Positions 1-11,052 are shown, counted from the stretch's first letter. The stretch is 64,000 bases of DNA from Treponema vincentii (GCF_010365865.1 NZ_CP048020.1:2356001-2420000); one strand, 5' to 3'. Made by a program: numbers and translations. Notes: generated from the sequence alone by a model not told the origin.

Positions 1-225
1 TGAGTCATCATACCCGACTTCAACCACCTTGGTTTTGCAATGCAGTTCATTTGCGATCATCTTCATACCGTTGTTTGCGGAATCATGGAAAGACTTATCT
101 CCAAGGTTTCCATTGATAATCAGCGCGACACTCGGTTCCTTTGAACCGCTGTTCTCTTTTGCACCGAAAGCAAACATAGACATGCCTAACAGTACAAACA
201 GACTGACAGAAAGAATCTTTTTCAT
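1..225 (-). CDS. BMP/PnrA-type nucleoside-binding protein (N-terminus, cut by window edge)
   Basis: The first 75 codons are visible; the rest lies before the window. The protein opens with a Lys-Lys start and a hydrophobic segment (residues 4-20, signal-peptide-like). Residues from about 33 read VALIINGNLGDKSFHDSAN, the conserved N-terminal signature of the basic membrane protein family (PF02608), which includes the treponemal purine-nucleoside receptor PnrA/TmpC. Such proteins are the periplasmic receptors of nucleoside ABC importers. No lipobox cysteine is visible near residue 20, unlike classical TmpC, so it may be released rather than lipidated. The ATG overlaps the stop of the upstream ADP-ribosylglycohydrolase gene (ATGA), so translation is probably coupled. 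Family assignment is fairly secure; the exact ligand is inference. Confidence 0.75.
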   Translation of the reverse strand, partial: MKKILSVSLFVLLGMSMFAFGAKENSGSKEPSVALIINGNLGDKSFHDSANNGMKMIANELHCKTKVVEVGYDDS

Positions 226-1613
226 ACATCCTCCAATTGTTTTACGACCGATACGGTCTTGTTAATAAGTTCTTGCAAACTTACCGTTTTATTTCCCCGT
301 AAATAGGTTATAATTTCATCGCCAAAAGGATCCGTCCAGTGATCTTCGATTCCCTTTGTGCCTAACTTTGCACCAAGTGCAGCGCCCAGCTGTGCGGCAT
401 TACAATCGACATCTTGACCGCACATCGCGATATAGTGCATGACATCGTTAAAATTATCTTTGCCGAAATACAACGCAACTACTTCTGCCGCTGCATTCGG
501 ATACGCATGGATCCAGTTATACCGCTTGTATTTTTCTTCGCATGCCGCCCATGCCTCATAAAAATCCTGCTTTTTCATACACTGTGCCAATGCAAAGTGA
601 AGCACGGAAGCATATTCCGAATCCCGTGGAATGCAGGAAACGGCTTTTTCCAAACATCTCCGCATGGGGTCTGCGCCGTATGCAAGGCTGACCAAAACAG
701 CGTTAAACACCTCTCCGAGAATTCCATTCCCGTGGTGCGAAATTTCCGCGTCGCGCCATGCAAGCAGTGCAGCCTTACGAGGATTCAACGGGGCTACCTG
801 ACCGCACACGGCACCCCGCATTTGTGCACCGATCCATTCACGGTAGGGATTCCTAAACAGACCGCTTTCCGGAGGATACATCCCTCTACGTAAATTATCC
901 AATGCAACCTGTTCGGCAGACCAACCGCAGGGAATTAACTCCAGCCATTGATCGGCAATATCGGCACTTGTCGGCATTCCCTGTGCTTTAAAGCACGCCT
1001 CGAGAAATGCGATCTCGTACGTTATATCATCGTTGTAAGTATTCGGCTTACGCACATACGTATGGATTTCGCCGAATTTTTTCTTTAGCTGTGCCGTCGT
1101 ATATCCTTCAAGCGCCGTTCCAAAACCACCACCGCATAAACGGCCAAGCCACGCGGCCTTTGTTTTATCGTACAATACTGCATTCGACAGTGTTTCCGTT
1201 TCTGCTGCGGGAAACGCAATTGCTTTTTCATATTCGTCGAAACTTTGATAGAGCGTACTTTTCCAATAGTCGCTTGCAGTATCGCTCGGACACATAAAAA
1301 GGATATTAAATATGCGGGCAGTAATCCGCTGCAGCGTCTTCATATCATTCCGTTTTAGTGCATCAAGCCCTTCAGGAATCAAGTCCTCTGCAGCGCTTAC
1401 GTCGCAGCCCAGCGCTTCTATAGACTGAACCGCCGCTATCACCACGCTTTCAGGGGCATGAGAGCCGGGCACATGACTTGCCCACTGCACACGAAGCAGA
1501 TTATCCACCTGCTTTTCAGCGGCATTCGACGCCTCCCATGTTTGCTCGTCTTCCGATAGCACCACCGGAACGGCATTTTTTGTTAAATCGTAAATATATT
1601 CCCACGCTTTCAT
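222..1613 (-). CDS. ADP-ribosylglycohydrolase family protein (ARH/DraG-like)
   Basis: A 463-residue protein whose second half carries the ADP-ribosyl-glycohydrolase fold (PF03747). Visible motifs are a Gly-rich WLGRLCGGGFGTALEG (about residue 155), YNDDITYE with the paired aspartates that bind Mg (about 193), HHGNGILGEVFNAV in the middle, and a C-terminal GQDVDCNAAQLGAALGAKLG that matches the family's D-x-D-x-N metal motif. Family members remove ADP-ribose from proteins or nucleic acids, or hydrolyse related N-glycosidic bonds such as nucleosides. The N-terminal 150 residues are not recognised. The stop overlaps the start of the nucleoside-binding-protein gene, so the two are probably one transcript. 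That pairing would fit a ribosyl-bond hydrolase acting on imported nucleosides, which is inference. Confidence 0.8.
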   Translation of the reverse strand: MKAWEYIYDLTKNAVPVVLSEDEQTWEASNAAEKQVDNLLRVQWASHVPGSHAPESVVIAAVQSIEALGCDVSAAEDLIPEGLDALKRNDMKTLQRITARIFNILFMCPSDTASDYWKSTLYQSFDEYEKAIAFPAAETETLSNAVLYDKTKAAWLGRLCGGGFGTALEGYTTAQLKKKFGEIHTYVRKPNTYNDDITYEIAFLEACFKAQGMPTSADIADQWLELIPCGWSAEQVALDNLRRGMYPPESGLFRNPYREWIGAQMRGAVCGQVAPLNPRKAALLAWRDAEISHHGNGILGEVFNAVLVSLAYGADPMRRCLEKAVSCIPRDSEYASVLHFALAQCMKKQDFYEAWAACEEKYKRYNWIHAYPNAAAEVVALYFGKDNFNDVMHYIAMCGQDVDCNAAQLGAALGAKLGTKGIEDHWTDPFGDEIITYLRGNKTVSLQELINKTVSVVKQLEDV

Positions 1614-1873
1614 ATCATCCTCGCATCGAATCTAACTTTATGAAAACATTTTTAGAAAACATTTTCATAACTTTACATACAGCATACACCCCAAAATTCC
1701 ATCTGTCAAATGTTTTTTTGTGTAAAAGAGGCTGTTATTTTTACACATGGTGGTAATATCAAAGCAAAGCTGCAGGGACATTCAATCTATGCGAAACGTT
1801 TAATCTTCTGATGCTTTCCGCTGTCGACGGACTGTTGATTGACAGAGCATACAACATATCCTAAACTGTAAAC

Positions 1874-2939
1874 ATGAGCTTTCCACGGAAATTGCCGATC
1901 GGCATACAGAGTTTTAAGGTATTACGGGACGATCGCTTTCTCTATGTAGATAAAACAGCTTATATCTTTCAATTGGTAACAAGCGGCCGAGTCTATTTCC
2001 TCAGCCGTCCGCGACGATTTGGAAAAAGTCTTTTCCTTTCGACCTTGGCTGCATATTTCCGCGGTCAAAAAGAGCTATTCAAAGGACTATATCTTGAAAA
2101 GGCGGAAGAGGAGCAAGCGGTATGCGAAAACAGAGTTGCATGGCTTGAATATCCTGTGCTGTATGTACAATCCTTATAGCATACTCAATGCCTTTGATGA
2201 TAAAGAGATCAAAAGCTATTGGTTTGGAACGGGAACACCGACATTTCTGGTTAATTACTTAAAAGAGGCTCGTTACTTTATTCCCGATTTGGACGGTCAT
2301 GTTGAGCTGGATGAAGACGGGCTGCAAACCTATCGTGCCGTAGCTCAAGATGCACTGCCTATTTTGTTTCAAGCAGGATACTTAACCATAAAGAAATATA
2401 TAGGTGATCTCAGACTTTATCGGCTCGGCTTCCCGAATGATGAAGTCCGGTATGGCTTTTTACATAATCTTTTACCCGCATATTCGGATGTACCGTTCGG
2501 TCAAACAGGGGTATGGGTAGGACGATTTGTACAAGACATCCGTGAGGGGAAAGTCGATAGCTTTATGGAACGGATGCAGTCGATTATAGCGGGGATACCC
2601 TATGATAATTTCAGTGAAGAGAACCTGAAGCTGCGTGAGCAGAACTATCAAACAGCGGTGTATTTGATCTTTGCGCTCATGGGACAGTTTGTACAGACTG
2701 AGGTACACTGTAATACCGGACGCTCCGATTGTATAGTACGCACAGCGGACAGCATGTACCTCTTCGAATTTAAGCTCTCCGGCAACGGCAGTGCAGAGGA
2801 TGCGCTCAAGCAGATTAAAAACAATGGTTACGCTGAACAGTATAAGACTGACGGGAAGAAGATTATGCTGATCGGGAGCAGCTTTAGTGAAGATACACGG
2901 ACTATCAAAGAGTGGAAAACCGAGGTGCTTGAAAAATAA
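1874..2939 (+). pseudogene. AAA-ATPase-like / PD-(D/E)XK nuclease gene, internally deleted
   Basis: Two frames together give the two ends of the common AAA-ATPase-like (PF09820) plus PDDEXK_9 (PF08011) protein of anaerobes. The first frame (1874-2179) has LPIGIQSFKVLRDDRFLYVD and the P-loop-like SRPRRFGKSLFLSTL. The second (from about 2163) resumes at YNPYSILNAF and continues to the nuclease domain with FEFKLSGNGSAEDALKQI near its end. The middle of the ATPase domain, with Walker B and sensor regions, is missing: about 200 residues compared with normal relatives of about 520. The join falls at TATGTA (about 2161-2166), where both frames fit, suggesting a deletion between short direct repeats. 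The gene is almost certainly dead. Confidence 0.75.
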
Positions 2940-3199
2940 TCGCTAAGGCTGACAAGACGCGGTTTTGTTATAATCCGATCCAATGTGAAGATACGGCAAG
3001 CTCTTTTGCATAACGTACTTACCGATGGTGTGACTTTCTAAAGATATAGCATACGACAAAGGAAGAAAGTTGTGTTTGAGCGGAAGTCTTAAAAACGGTA
3101 TATTTTACAAAGCCGCCAGAGTGGCAGGAATGCGGTAAAGATTAGAAAGGAAGGCAGCGCTGCAGAAGCGAATCGTCATTTCCACAGCGCCTAAAAAAA

Positions 3200-4291
<1,092 letters not shown>

Positions 4292-4338
4292 TTAAATGAT
4301 ACTGCGGCTATTCTTTGTGTTCTATAACTCTTTTTTTA

Positions 4339-4367
4339 ACTGTAAATAAAAAGAGTACGGTTGTCAA
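4339..4367 (-). promoter_or_regulatory. Putative sigma-70-type promoter of gap
   Basis: On the minus strand there is a perfect TTGACA (4367-4362), a 17-base spacer and TACAGT (4344-4339), about 90 bases before the gap start codon. Spacing and the -35 box match consensus; the -10 matches four of six bases. Confidence 0.55.
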
Positions 4368-4393
4368 TATTATCCATACGAGGGTTTAAGTTC

Positions 4394-4410
4394 CCGACAC
4401 TTTGCGTCGG
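4394..4410. repeat. Short hairpin CCGAC-ACTTTGC-GTCGG (intergenic repeat family)
   Basis: A 5-bp stem with loop ACTTTGC sits between the pnkp stop and the gap promoter. The same stem-loop style recurs at 21801-21825, where the ACTTTGC is also present, and in related form at 26910-26929. It may act as a terminator for pnkp, but no T-run follows. Confidence 0.4.
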
Positions 4411-4425
4411 AGATGTCGATTGTGT

Positions 4426-7137
4426 TTACAGCCGCGGGTCGGTCGGCTCACTTTCCATAGCAAGCACGCCGAATGCACTTTCGTGAATACGCCGGAGCGG
4501 TTCTTTCCGTACAAAGCGTTCGAGCGCTTCAATACCGAGGGCAAACTCCTGTAAAGCGAGGCTCCGTTTTTTTGCAAGCCCCCGTTTCTTAAGCCGGGTA
4601 AGGTTTTCCGGCTTGCAATATTCCGGCCCGTAGATAATCCTAAGGTATTCTTTTCCGCGGCATTTTACGGCAGGCTGCAAAAGCGTACCGTCTGTACCAT
4701 AAGCGGTAAATTGGTACGGTTTTACCACCATTCCTTCACCGCCCTCACCTGTAAGCTCAAGCCACCACGTTACCGCATCGGCAATTTCCGCCTCATTGTC
4801 CAAATGCACTATTTTATACGGCGTTAGTTTAAAAAGCGTGGAATCTGCATGGCATATCTCGGCGATCTGTTCCATGTGCCATTGGTGGGTTTTATCGGCA
4901 TGAACAGCTCCCTCCGTTGCTAAAATATGGAACGGTGCAAGTTTGTAATCATCAATGCCGGTAACCTCCCAGCAATAGGCGCGGTATGCGGAAACAAATT
5001 TTTCCGCTGCCTGCTTTTTCTCTGCAAAGGTATGCAGCATCTCCCGAGCGCCTTCTATACCGCGCTGTGCCGTTAAACGCAGCACGGCTTCCGCTTCCGA
5101 AAGTGCATTGAGCGCCGCGGATCCCGTTGCTGCATATTGCGCTTGAATAAGGCTTTGCGCCTTTACCGACCACGGCATCAGTTCTGCATCCAGACACACC
5201 CAATCGGTCTGATGCTTTTCCCAAAAGCCTGAGCGGGTAAGCCCATCCCGTACCTTTGTTAGAAACGCATGTTCGGTTTCCGGTTCGTTAAAGAAATTCC
5301 GCCCCGTGCGGGTATAACAGATACCAAAGCCTTCCCCGGTAATACCGAAGCGGTGCGCTGCGGTTTGTTCATCTTTGCAGATAACGAGTACCGCGCGGGA
5401 ACCCATGTGCTTTTCTTCGCAAACCACCGCTTGAACCCCGCGGCTTTTGTAATAGCCGATTGCTTCGGCGGGATATTCCAAGAAGCCGTCGAGTGTGCTT
5501 GTTTCGCAGGGAGACATGGTAGGCGGCAGATAGATAAGCCACTTAGGGTTTACCGCAAACCGGCTCACTGCTTCCAGTGCGGCGATGGAGTTTTCTTGCC
5601 GAATCAAAATGTTGTGTTTCAGCCGTGTTTGAACAATCCGCCGCCCCGTTACGTCTTCTATATCGAGCACATCATCATCTTGCTGCTGCAATGACATGAT
5701 CGTATTGTGTGCAGTGTTGCTGCCAGCGGTGCGTGCTGCTGCTTTGTCCCCCGACGGCTGCGTTGTTCCGCTACCAACTGGAGGTACTGCCTCCTCGTTC
5801 ATTGGCAGCAGGACTGCTTGGACTGCCGCGCTGCTGAGTTCTGCTACCTCCAGCGGCTTTACCGGTTCGCAGTACATTGTGTAAGCCGGTACCGAAACGA
5901 GTTCCTCTTCGGGGTAGCGCAGCGCGGTGAGGGAGCCGCCGAAGACACAGCCTGTGTCAATATCAATGGTGTTGTTCAGCCATTGTGCGGATGGCACAGG
6001 GGTGTGTCCGTACACAACCTTTGCACGTCCGCGGTATTCCGCTGCCCAGTTGTACCGCACCGGTAAGCCGAACTCATCCGTTTCTCCGGTGGTTTCTCCA
6101 TACAAACAGAACGAGCGTACCGCTCCCGAACCGCGTCCCTGCATCTCTTCTTTGAGCCCCGCATGGGCAACCACGAGCTTTCCTGAATCCAACACATAGT
6201 GACTGACAAGCCCGTACAAAAATTCTTTTACATCGTTCTTGAATGCATCGGTTTCACCTTCAAGCTGCCGGAGTGTTTCAGCCAAGCCGTGTTTTTCCTG
6301 CACTGCCTTTCCGGTGAGTTTTTTTGTGGAGCTTCATATCATGGTTGCCCGGAACACAGAGCGCTGTACCGCTTCTGACCATGCTCATAACCAGTTTGAG
6401 TACGGCGGGCGATGCGGGGCCTCGGTCAATCAAATCACCTAAAAAAATGACCGTGCGGTTTTCAGGATGACTGACTTTTAACCCGTAGTTTGTTCCGTCG
6501 TCTGCTGTTTTTTCTATTATGTACCGCAGTTTTCGCAGCAGCTCAATCAACTCTTCGTAACAGCCGTGTACATCCCCGATAATATCGAAGGGGCCATGCA
6601 GCTCAGCCTTATCGTTATAGAGCTTCTCCCGCACAATCGCGGGCACGTTATCGGCCTCTTCTTCCGACCGGAATGTGTAGAGTTTTTTAAAGCCTTCTTT
6701 TTTTTTATACTTTTGAGAGAACGCTTTAAATCCTGCAGCTGTCGCCGGATAACATGGGGCGGAACGTTCCGGTCTGTGCGTTGCTGATTTCTCGTTTCAC
6801 ATAACTCCTGCGGCATATCAAAGACGATAGCAACAGGCAGTACGTGAAAGGAACGAGCAATGCTGATGAGTTTTTTCCGTGCATCAGGCTGAATATTCGT
6901 CGCATCCGCAACCGTGAGTAAGCCTTTTTTCAACCGCATCGAAATAATATAATAGAACAGTTCAAAGGCATCGTTTGAGGCTGCCTGATTATTTTCATCA
7001 TTGGAAACGATACCGCGGCACGCATCCGACGAAACGGTTTCATACTGGGCGAAATGTTTTTTAGCAAAGCTGCTCTTGCCTGAGCCGGAAGCACCCACGA
7101 GCAGTACTAAGGCTGTTTTTGGTATTCTAATTTCCAT
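4426..7137 (-). CDS. pnkp: Polynucleotide kinase-phosphatase-ligase Pnkp (RNA repair), two frameshifts
   Basis: Read through two one-base shifts, this is a full-length bacterial Pnkp of about 903 residues (the Clostridium thermocellum enzyme has about 870). The kinase domain starts with GASGSGKSS (Lys21, Ser22) and SSDACRG (Asp38), at positions equivalent to known catalytic residues. The phosphatase has GDVHGCYEE, GDLIDRGP, PGNHDMK, AHAGLKEE and VYGHTP. The ligase has the nucleotidyl lysine in EKHMGSR, then GEGMVVKPY and VKCRGKEYLR. The frame changes at an A9 run (plus-strand T 6698-6706, one base short) and at an A7 run (T 6319-6325, one base long). Pnkp heals and seals cleaved RNA together with Hen1, whose gene overlaps it by 11 bases. 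Either these are sequencing errors or the gene is inactive. Confidence 0.88.
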
Positions 7138-8575
7138 ACGTAAATACCGCCATCTGCGACGGCGCTCCTATGTTTTCTTCTTCTTCACCGACTGGGAAAA
7201 ATGCAACCGTATAATTATTTTCACGCGCAACCCGTTCCGCCCATGCTTCAAATTCCGAGCGTGTCCATTCAAACCGGTGATCGCTGTGCCGCACTTTTCC
7301 TGCTGAAAGATTTTCGTAGCGTACATTGTATTCACGGTTCGGCGTGGTCAACACAATGGTCTGAGGCTTTGCGTAGGTAAACAGGGATTTTTCCAGCGCA
7401 GGCAAGCGGTTGGGATCGAGGTGTTCTATTACCTCAACAACGGCTGCGGCATCGAACCCGCTGAACCGTTTATCCCGATAGGTCAGTGAACTTTGAAAAA
7501 GCGAAAGCCGCTCGCGCTGCTTTTCAGGCATTTCGTTCCAGTGGAGTTTGTCTTGGCTTTTTTCTAATTCCGAATACGAAACATCAGTGCCGGCAATCCG
7601 GGTAAACTGCTTTTCTTTTAAGAGTAGTCTGAGCAGCTTGCCGTCGCCGCAGCCTAAATCAATAACACTTGCAGCCCCGCTCTGCTTTAATTTTTCTGTG
7701 ACAAGTTTGAGCCGTATGTCATGGAGCCGCTCTTTTTTTACTTTTTGCAGCTGAGTGTGAGCGGCAGCAGTATCTTCTATTTTCGTAAGTTCATCTTGCT
7801 CAGCCTCATTATCAGTGTCGGGTATGATGCCGTCTTCCGCTGCCTGCAGTACTTCAAAGGCGGAACGCACCAGCGATTTTAGGTTGATTAAATACCGCGA
7901 AACAATAATTTCCCGTTCAGGGTGCTGCTCAAGCCAGCCCTTGCCCTTTTGCAGCAATTTTTCAACTTCATTCTGTGTGATAAAATAGTGCTTTTCATTA
8001 TCCAAAACAGGAATGAGTACATAAAGGTGCGAAAGTAAATCCTTCAGCGACAGGGTATTTTTGAGTGTCAGGGTAAAATACTTTCCGTAGCCCCATTCGG
8101 AAAATTGTGTGTCGAGCAGGTGCCGTTCCGCTTCAACTGTGTACCCGAGCGGTTCAAAGAGCCGTTTAATCAACAGTTCACCACCCCGAGGTGCAGGCAG
8201 CACGGAGATTTTGGCGGTTAAGGCAAGCGGCATATCGATAAATTCAGGATGCTCTTTACAGTTGCCGTTCATCGCACTCGAAAACGCCTTTGAAATTGCG
8301 CTGCTCATAAAAGAAGACGCAACATACGGCCGGTCGTTGACATACTGTCCCAGTAAAAAATCTTTTCCGGCAAAATTCTTTGCGTTGCGTACCATCCCGA
8401 TGGGATCAATATCCAAAAGGAGAGCCGCTGTCACTTTTCCTTTTTCACACTCCGGATAAAATATATATGCAGCACCGACTGACAGCTCAACCTGCTGTAA
8501 TTTATCGGGATGCTTGTGCAGCAAAAAGCTTAAAGCTGCGGCATTTTCTCCTTCCGCCGTTATGGTTAATAACAT
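7127..8575 (-). CDS. hen1: Hen1-type 3'-terminal RNA ribose 2'-O-methyltransferase
   Basis: Partner of Pnkp in the bacterial RNA-repair system: it methylates the 2'-OH of the 3'-terminal nucleotide of a cleaved RNA before ligation, protecting the joint from re-cleavage. The N-terminal half (to about residue 250) is the Hen1-specific domain that activates the Pnkp ligase. The C-terminal half is a SAM methyltransferase with DLGCGDGKLLRLL, the metal motif VVEVIEHLD, and HSDHRFEWTRSEFEAWA carrying the further histidine ligands. ATG at 8575 is chosen over the GTG at 8581 because GGAG lies five bases before it. The gene is intact and overlaps pnkp; xseA lies 49 bases upstream. Assignment is strong. 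Confidence 0.93.
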   Translation of the reverse strand: MLLTITAEGENAAALSFLLHKHPDKLQQVELSVGAAYIFYPECEKGKVTAALLLDIDPIGMVRNAKNFAGKDFLLGQYVNDRPYVASSFMSSAISKAFSSAMNGNCKEHPEFIDMPLALTAKISVLPAPRGGELLIKRLFEPLGYTVEAERHLLDTQFSEWGYGKYFTLTLKNTLSLKDLLSHLYVLIPVLDNEKHYFITQNEVEKLLQKGKGWLEQHPEREIIVSRYLINLKSLVRSAFEVLQAAEDGIIPDTDNEAEQDELTKIEDTAAAHTQLQKVKKERLHDIRLKLVTEKLKQSGAASVIDLGCGDGKLLRLLLKEKQFTRIAGTDVSYSELEKSQDKLHWNEMPEKQRERLSLFQSSLTYRDKRFSGFDAAAVVEVIEHLDPNRLPALEKSLFTYAKPQTIVLTTPNREYNVRYENLSAGKVRHSDHRFEWTRSEFEAWAERVARENNYTVAFFPVGEEEENIGAPSQMAVFTYGN

Positions 8576-8624
8576 AGACACTCCGTTTTATCGACATAGG
8601 AAAAAATTTTTTTCCTATGAATCT

Positions 8625-9833
8625 CTAGGACTCATGTGTATCCCACTGTCCTTGAGCAGTGGCTTTGATTTCGCCGTCGGCAAGCCTAATGCGTAGTGAG
8701 CAGGCAGCTACCGCATCCTGCGCACGGCGGAGCACAAGTCCCGTCTGCCGATTGTAGACGATAGAATATCCTCTGTTGAGGATCTCCTGCGGGTTTGCCC
8801 CTTCAATGGTTCGGATTAGTAAGGCGAGCCGGTGCTTTGTGTTAGTCAGCCGCGCCTGCATTGTGTACAGCAGATTTTCTTTCGCATCGTCAAGGCGCAT
8901 TAAAAGCGGCTGCTCGATACGGCGGAATTTCATCTCAAGCGACTCCGGTGTAAACCCTTTAATCGTAAGCCGTATTCTTTCCAAAGCGCTGCCGATACTA
9001 CGCAGCATATCGGACTGTATTTGAGTGATGGTATCGGTAATTTCATCTAAGACCGGTACGGCAAGCTCGGCGGCGGCAGACGGCGTGGGTGCGCGCACAT
9101 CCGCTGCAAAATCGGTGAGCGCCCAGTCGATTTCGTGCCCGACTGCGCTGATAACCGGAATTTCCGAAGCGGCAACGGCGCGGACAACTGCTTCATCGGA
9201 GAAGGGGAGCAGGTCTTCCAAAGAGCCGCCGCCTCTTCCGATAATGATAAGCTCCCCGAGTTTATACCGATTGGCGGTTTCCAGCTGGCGTACCAACACA
9301 GGCGCCGCCTCCGCTCCCTGAACGGGAGCGGGAAGCACGGTAACACTTACCGTGCGGTTCCTGCGCGAAAGTACAGTGAGGATATCGCGCAGGGCGGCGC
9401 CCGTTGGGCTGGTAATCACGGCGATACGGAGCGGAAAAAACGGCAATGGGCGCTTCCTGTCTCGGTCAAAAAGGCCTTCGCGCGCAAGTTTCTGCTTCCG
9501 CTCTTCCAGCATTTTCAGAATAGCGCCTTCTCCGGCTAGCTCCATCGTTTCGACGATTATCTGGTACGAACCACGCTGCTCATATACCGACAGCGAACCT
9601 GATACAATAACCTTGAGTCCGTCTTTCGGCTCAAAGCCGAGCGTCCATGTACGGCCTTTAAACATAACCGCTTGCAATGCGGCTTTTTCATCTTTTAGGG
9701 TAAAATAGAGGTGCCCGGTGCTTGAAGGGCGGCAGTTGGAAATCTCCCCCGCAATACGGAGGGAGGAAAAATTTTGCTCAAAAAGCGATTTGATAATGCC
9801 AGTAATCTCTTGTATCGAATATACGTGATCCAT
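8625..9833 (-). CDS. xseA: Exodeoxyribonuclease VII large subunit
   Basis: The 402-residue protein has the N-terminal OB-fold (NCRPSSTGHLYFTLKD, about residues 33-48) and the catalytic domain with ITSPTGAALRDIL, IIGRGGGSLEDLLPFSDEAV and SAVGHEIDWALTDFAADVRAPTPSAAAEL. A coiled-coil region follows and the C-terminus has NRGYSIV. With XseB it degrades single-stranded DNA into short oligonucleotides. No xseB is found next to it; the next gene in the same direction is hen1. Its place directly upstream of hen1-pnkp suggests one transcript of nucleic-acid maintenance genes. Assignment is secure. Confidence 0.97.
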   Translation of the reverse strand: MDHVYSIQEITGIIKSLFEQNFSSLRIAGEISNCRPSSTGHLYFTLKDEKAALQAVMFKGRTWTLGFEPKDGLKVIVSGSLSVYEQRGSYQIIVETMELAGEGAILKMLEERKQKLAREGLFDRDRKRPLPFFPLRIAVITSPTGAALRDILTVLSRRNRTVSVTVLPAPVQGAEAAPVLVRQLETANRYKLGELIIIGRGGGSLEDLLPFSDEAVVRAVAASEIPVISAVGHEIDWALTDFAADVRAPTPSAAAELAVPVLDEITDTITQIQSDMLRSIGSALERIRLTIKGFTPESLEMKFRRIEQPLLMRLDDAKENLLYTMQARLTNTKHRLALLIRTIEGANPQEILNRGYSIVYNRQTGLVLRRAQDAVAACSLRIRLADGEIKATAQGQWDTHES

Positions 9834-9879
9834 ACCGGCATCATATCATAATATTATAAAAAATCTACGCTGTAAAAAC

Positions 9880-10560
9880 CTACTTAAACAACGAGCGGGG
9901 AACAACAATTTCCGGCATACCGGAAGCATACGGCCCGACTTGGTATTGACTAAAGACAATGCGGACGGAATTTTTTTCAAGCTTAAAGACCGCAAAATTT
10001 TCTTTTGTAGGTTCCGTGCCTCTGTTAATCCAATCCTCGTCGGAGCTAAAGGTCTTCTTTTGAACTTGAGCATTCAGCTGTTTACGTGCCTCAGTTGAAA
10101 GAGCTGCAAGCCAGTCTTTTTTTGCCGGTTGCAAAGCTTCTTCCAATGAAAGCAGTTTCTTTGTTTGCTTGCTGTAGGTTATCGGAATAAGGGTGGTACT
10201 ACCATGTGCTGCGCCGCCGACATATTGATAGACAGTTAAGAGAAAACTGATATGCTTCGAATCCTCATATACCGAACTGCTGTCAATATCGAATTGAAAA
10301 CCTTGCGGATAGGCGGGCGCTTCCGCAGAAAAGAATTCGCTGTTAAAGGCTTCAAGAGCCTTCTGAACAACATCGGAAACTTGGGCATTGAGAAGAGGTT
10401 CTTTTCCAAAAACGGGATAGTCGATGTCGGCCTCGTAGCTGATCCCCTGCTTCTTGTTTTTATCTTTATCCTTCGCATAGACAGCAAACGCCAAGCAGCA
10501 TAGCACCAAAATAAAACCGACTGTTGCACTTATACGTAAAGTACGGTTAAAATTCTTCAT
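9880..10560 (-). CDS. DUF3298-type secreted or membrane-anchored protein
   Basis: 226 residues with a hydrophobic N-terminal segment (about residues 10-28) that could be a signal peptide or anchor. The rest shows a DUF4163/DUF3298 (RsiV-like) arrangement: a beta-strand start (GISYEADIDYPVFG), then FLLTVYQYVGGAAHGSTTLIPITY in the centre, LLSLEEAL, and FSQYQVGPYASGMPEIVVP at the end. This last motif is the hallmark of DUF3298, found in anti-sigma factor RsiV and many secreted proteins of unknown role. No sigma factor is adjacent, so an anti-sigma role is not supported here. A clear AGGAG precedes the start. Confidence 0.7.
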   Translation of the reverse strand: MKNFNRTLRISATVGFILVLCCLAFAVYAKDKDKNKKQGISYEADIDYPVFGKEPLLNAQVSDVVQKALEAFNSEFFSAEAPAYPQGFQFDIDSSSVYEDSKHISFLLTVYQYVGGAAHGSTTLIPITYSKQTKKLLSLEEALQPAKKDWLAALSTEARKQLNAQVQKKTFSSDEDWINRGTEPTKENFAVFKLEKNSVRIVFSQYQVGPYASGMPEIVVPRSLFK

Positions 10561-10710
10561 ATTATTCTCCTGTAAAAATATTTAGTCGTATGTATCGACA
10601 ATTGATAAAACATTTACAAAGTCTGAAAGGTTACCGCATAACAAACCTCGCATACATTACTTTCAAAATCACCTCATCTATGTTATAGTATTAACCACCG
10701 AGCGAGGGAG

Positions 10711-10860
10711 AACATAATTAATGATGTTTCCTGCCTTGTAGATAATAAAATCATCGTGCTGGCTGAGCATCAGTCAACCATAAATGAAAATATTCCTTGA
10801 CGGCGAGTTTTGAGCAGGGTGCTCGGGCTTTTATTCACAATTAGTAAAATATATGAGAGT
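10711..10860 (+). pseudogene. Rpn-family (PD-(D/E)XK transposase/recombinase) remnant, N-terminal part
   Basis: The frame from 10711 reads NDVSCLVDNKIIVLAEHQST followed by INENIP and a stop at 10798. This is the conserved core of the Rpn/YhgA-like family (normally about 300 residues, with a form such as NDVAFLVDN...EHQSTINPNMPLR). After the stop a shifted frame shows only weak family likeness. The upstream part is not recognisable. It faces the same way as the C-terminal remnant at 11746-11945, with a toxin-antitoxin module between them. The remaining intergenic DNA between 10561 and 11052 shows nothing else I can name. Confidence 0.6.
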
Positions 10861-11052
10861 CAGGGATTCTACATTATAGATACAAACCTATGAAATTTAT
10901 GTTCTAAATCATCGAAACAGCTCTACGCTTGAAGATATAAAGCCATTTTACGATTAAAAGCTTTGTTTTTTGTTACGTATAGCAATGGGTTCACTGCATT
11001 TTATCTGCAAAAGCTTATAATGCGGAAGCCTTGATATGAGAGTGTAATCTGC

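Noticed and set aside
6698-6706. Programmed ribosomal frameshifting in pnkp
   Set aside because: The A9 run could slip, but the second shift at A7 and other one-base breaks elsewhere make sequence error simpler.
10236-10529. 97-codon frame within the DUF3298 gene
   Set aside because: Alternative frame of a gene with a clear start, signal segment and domain.
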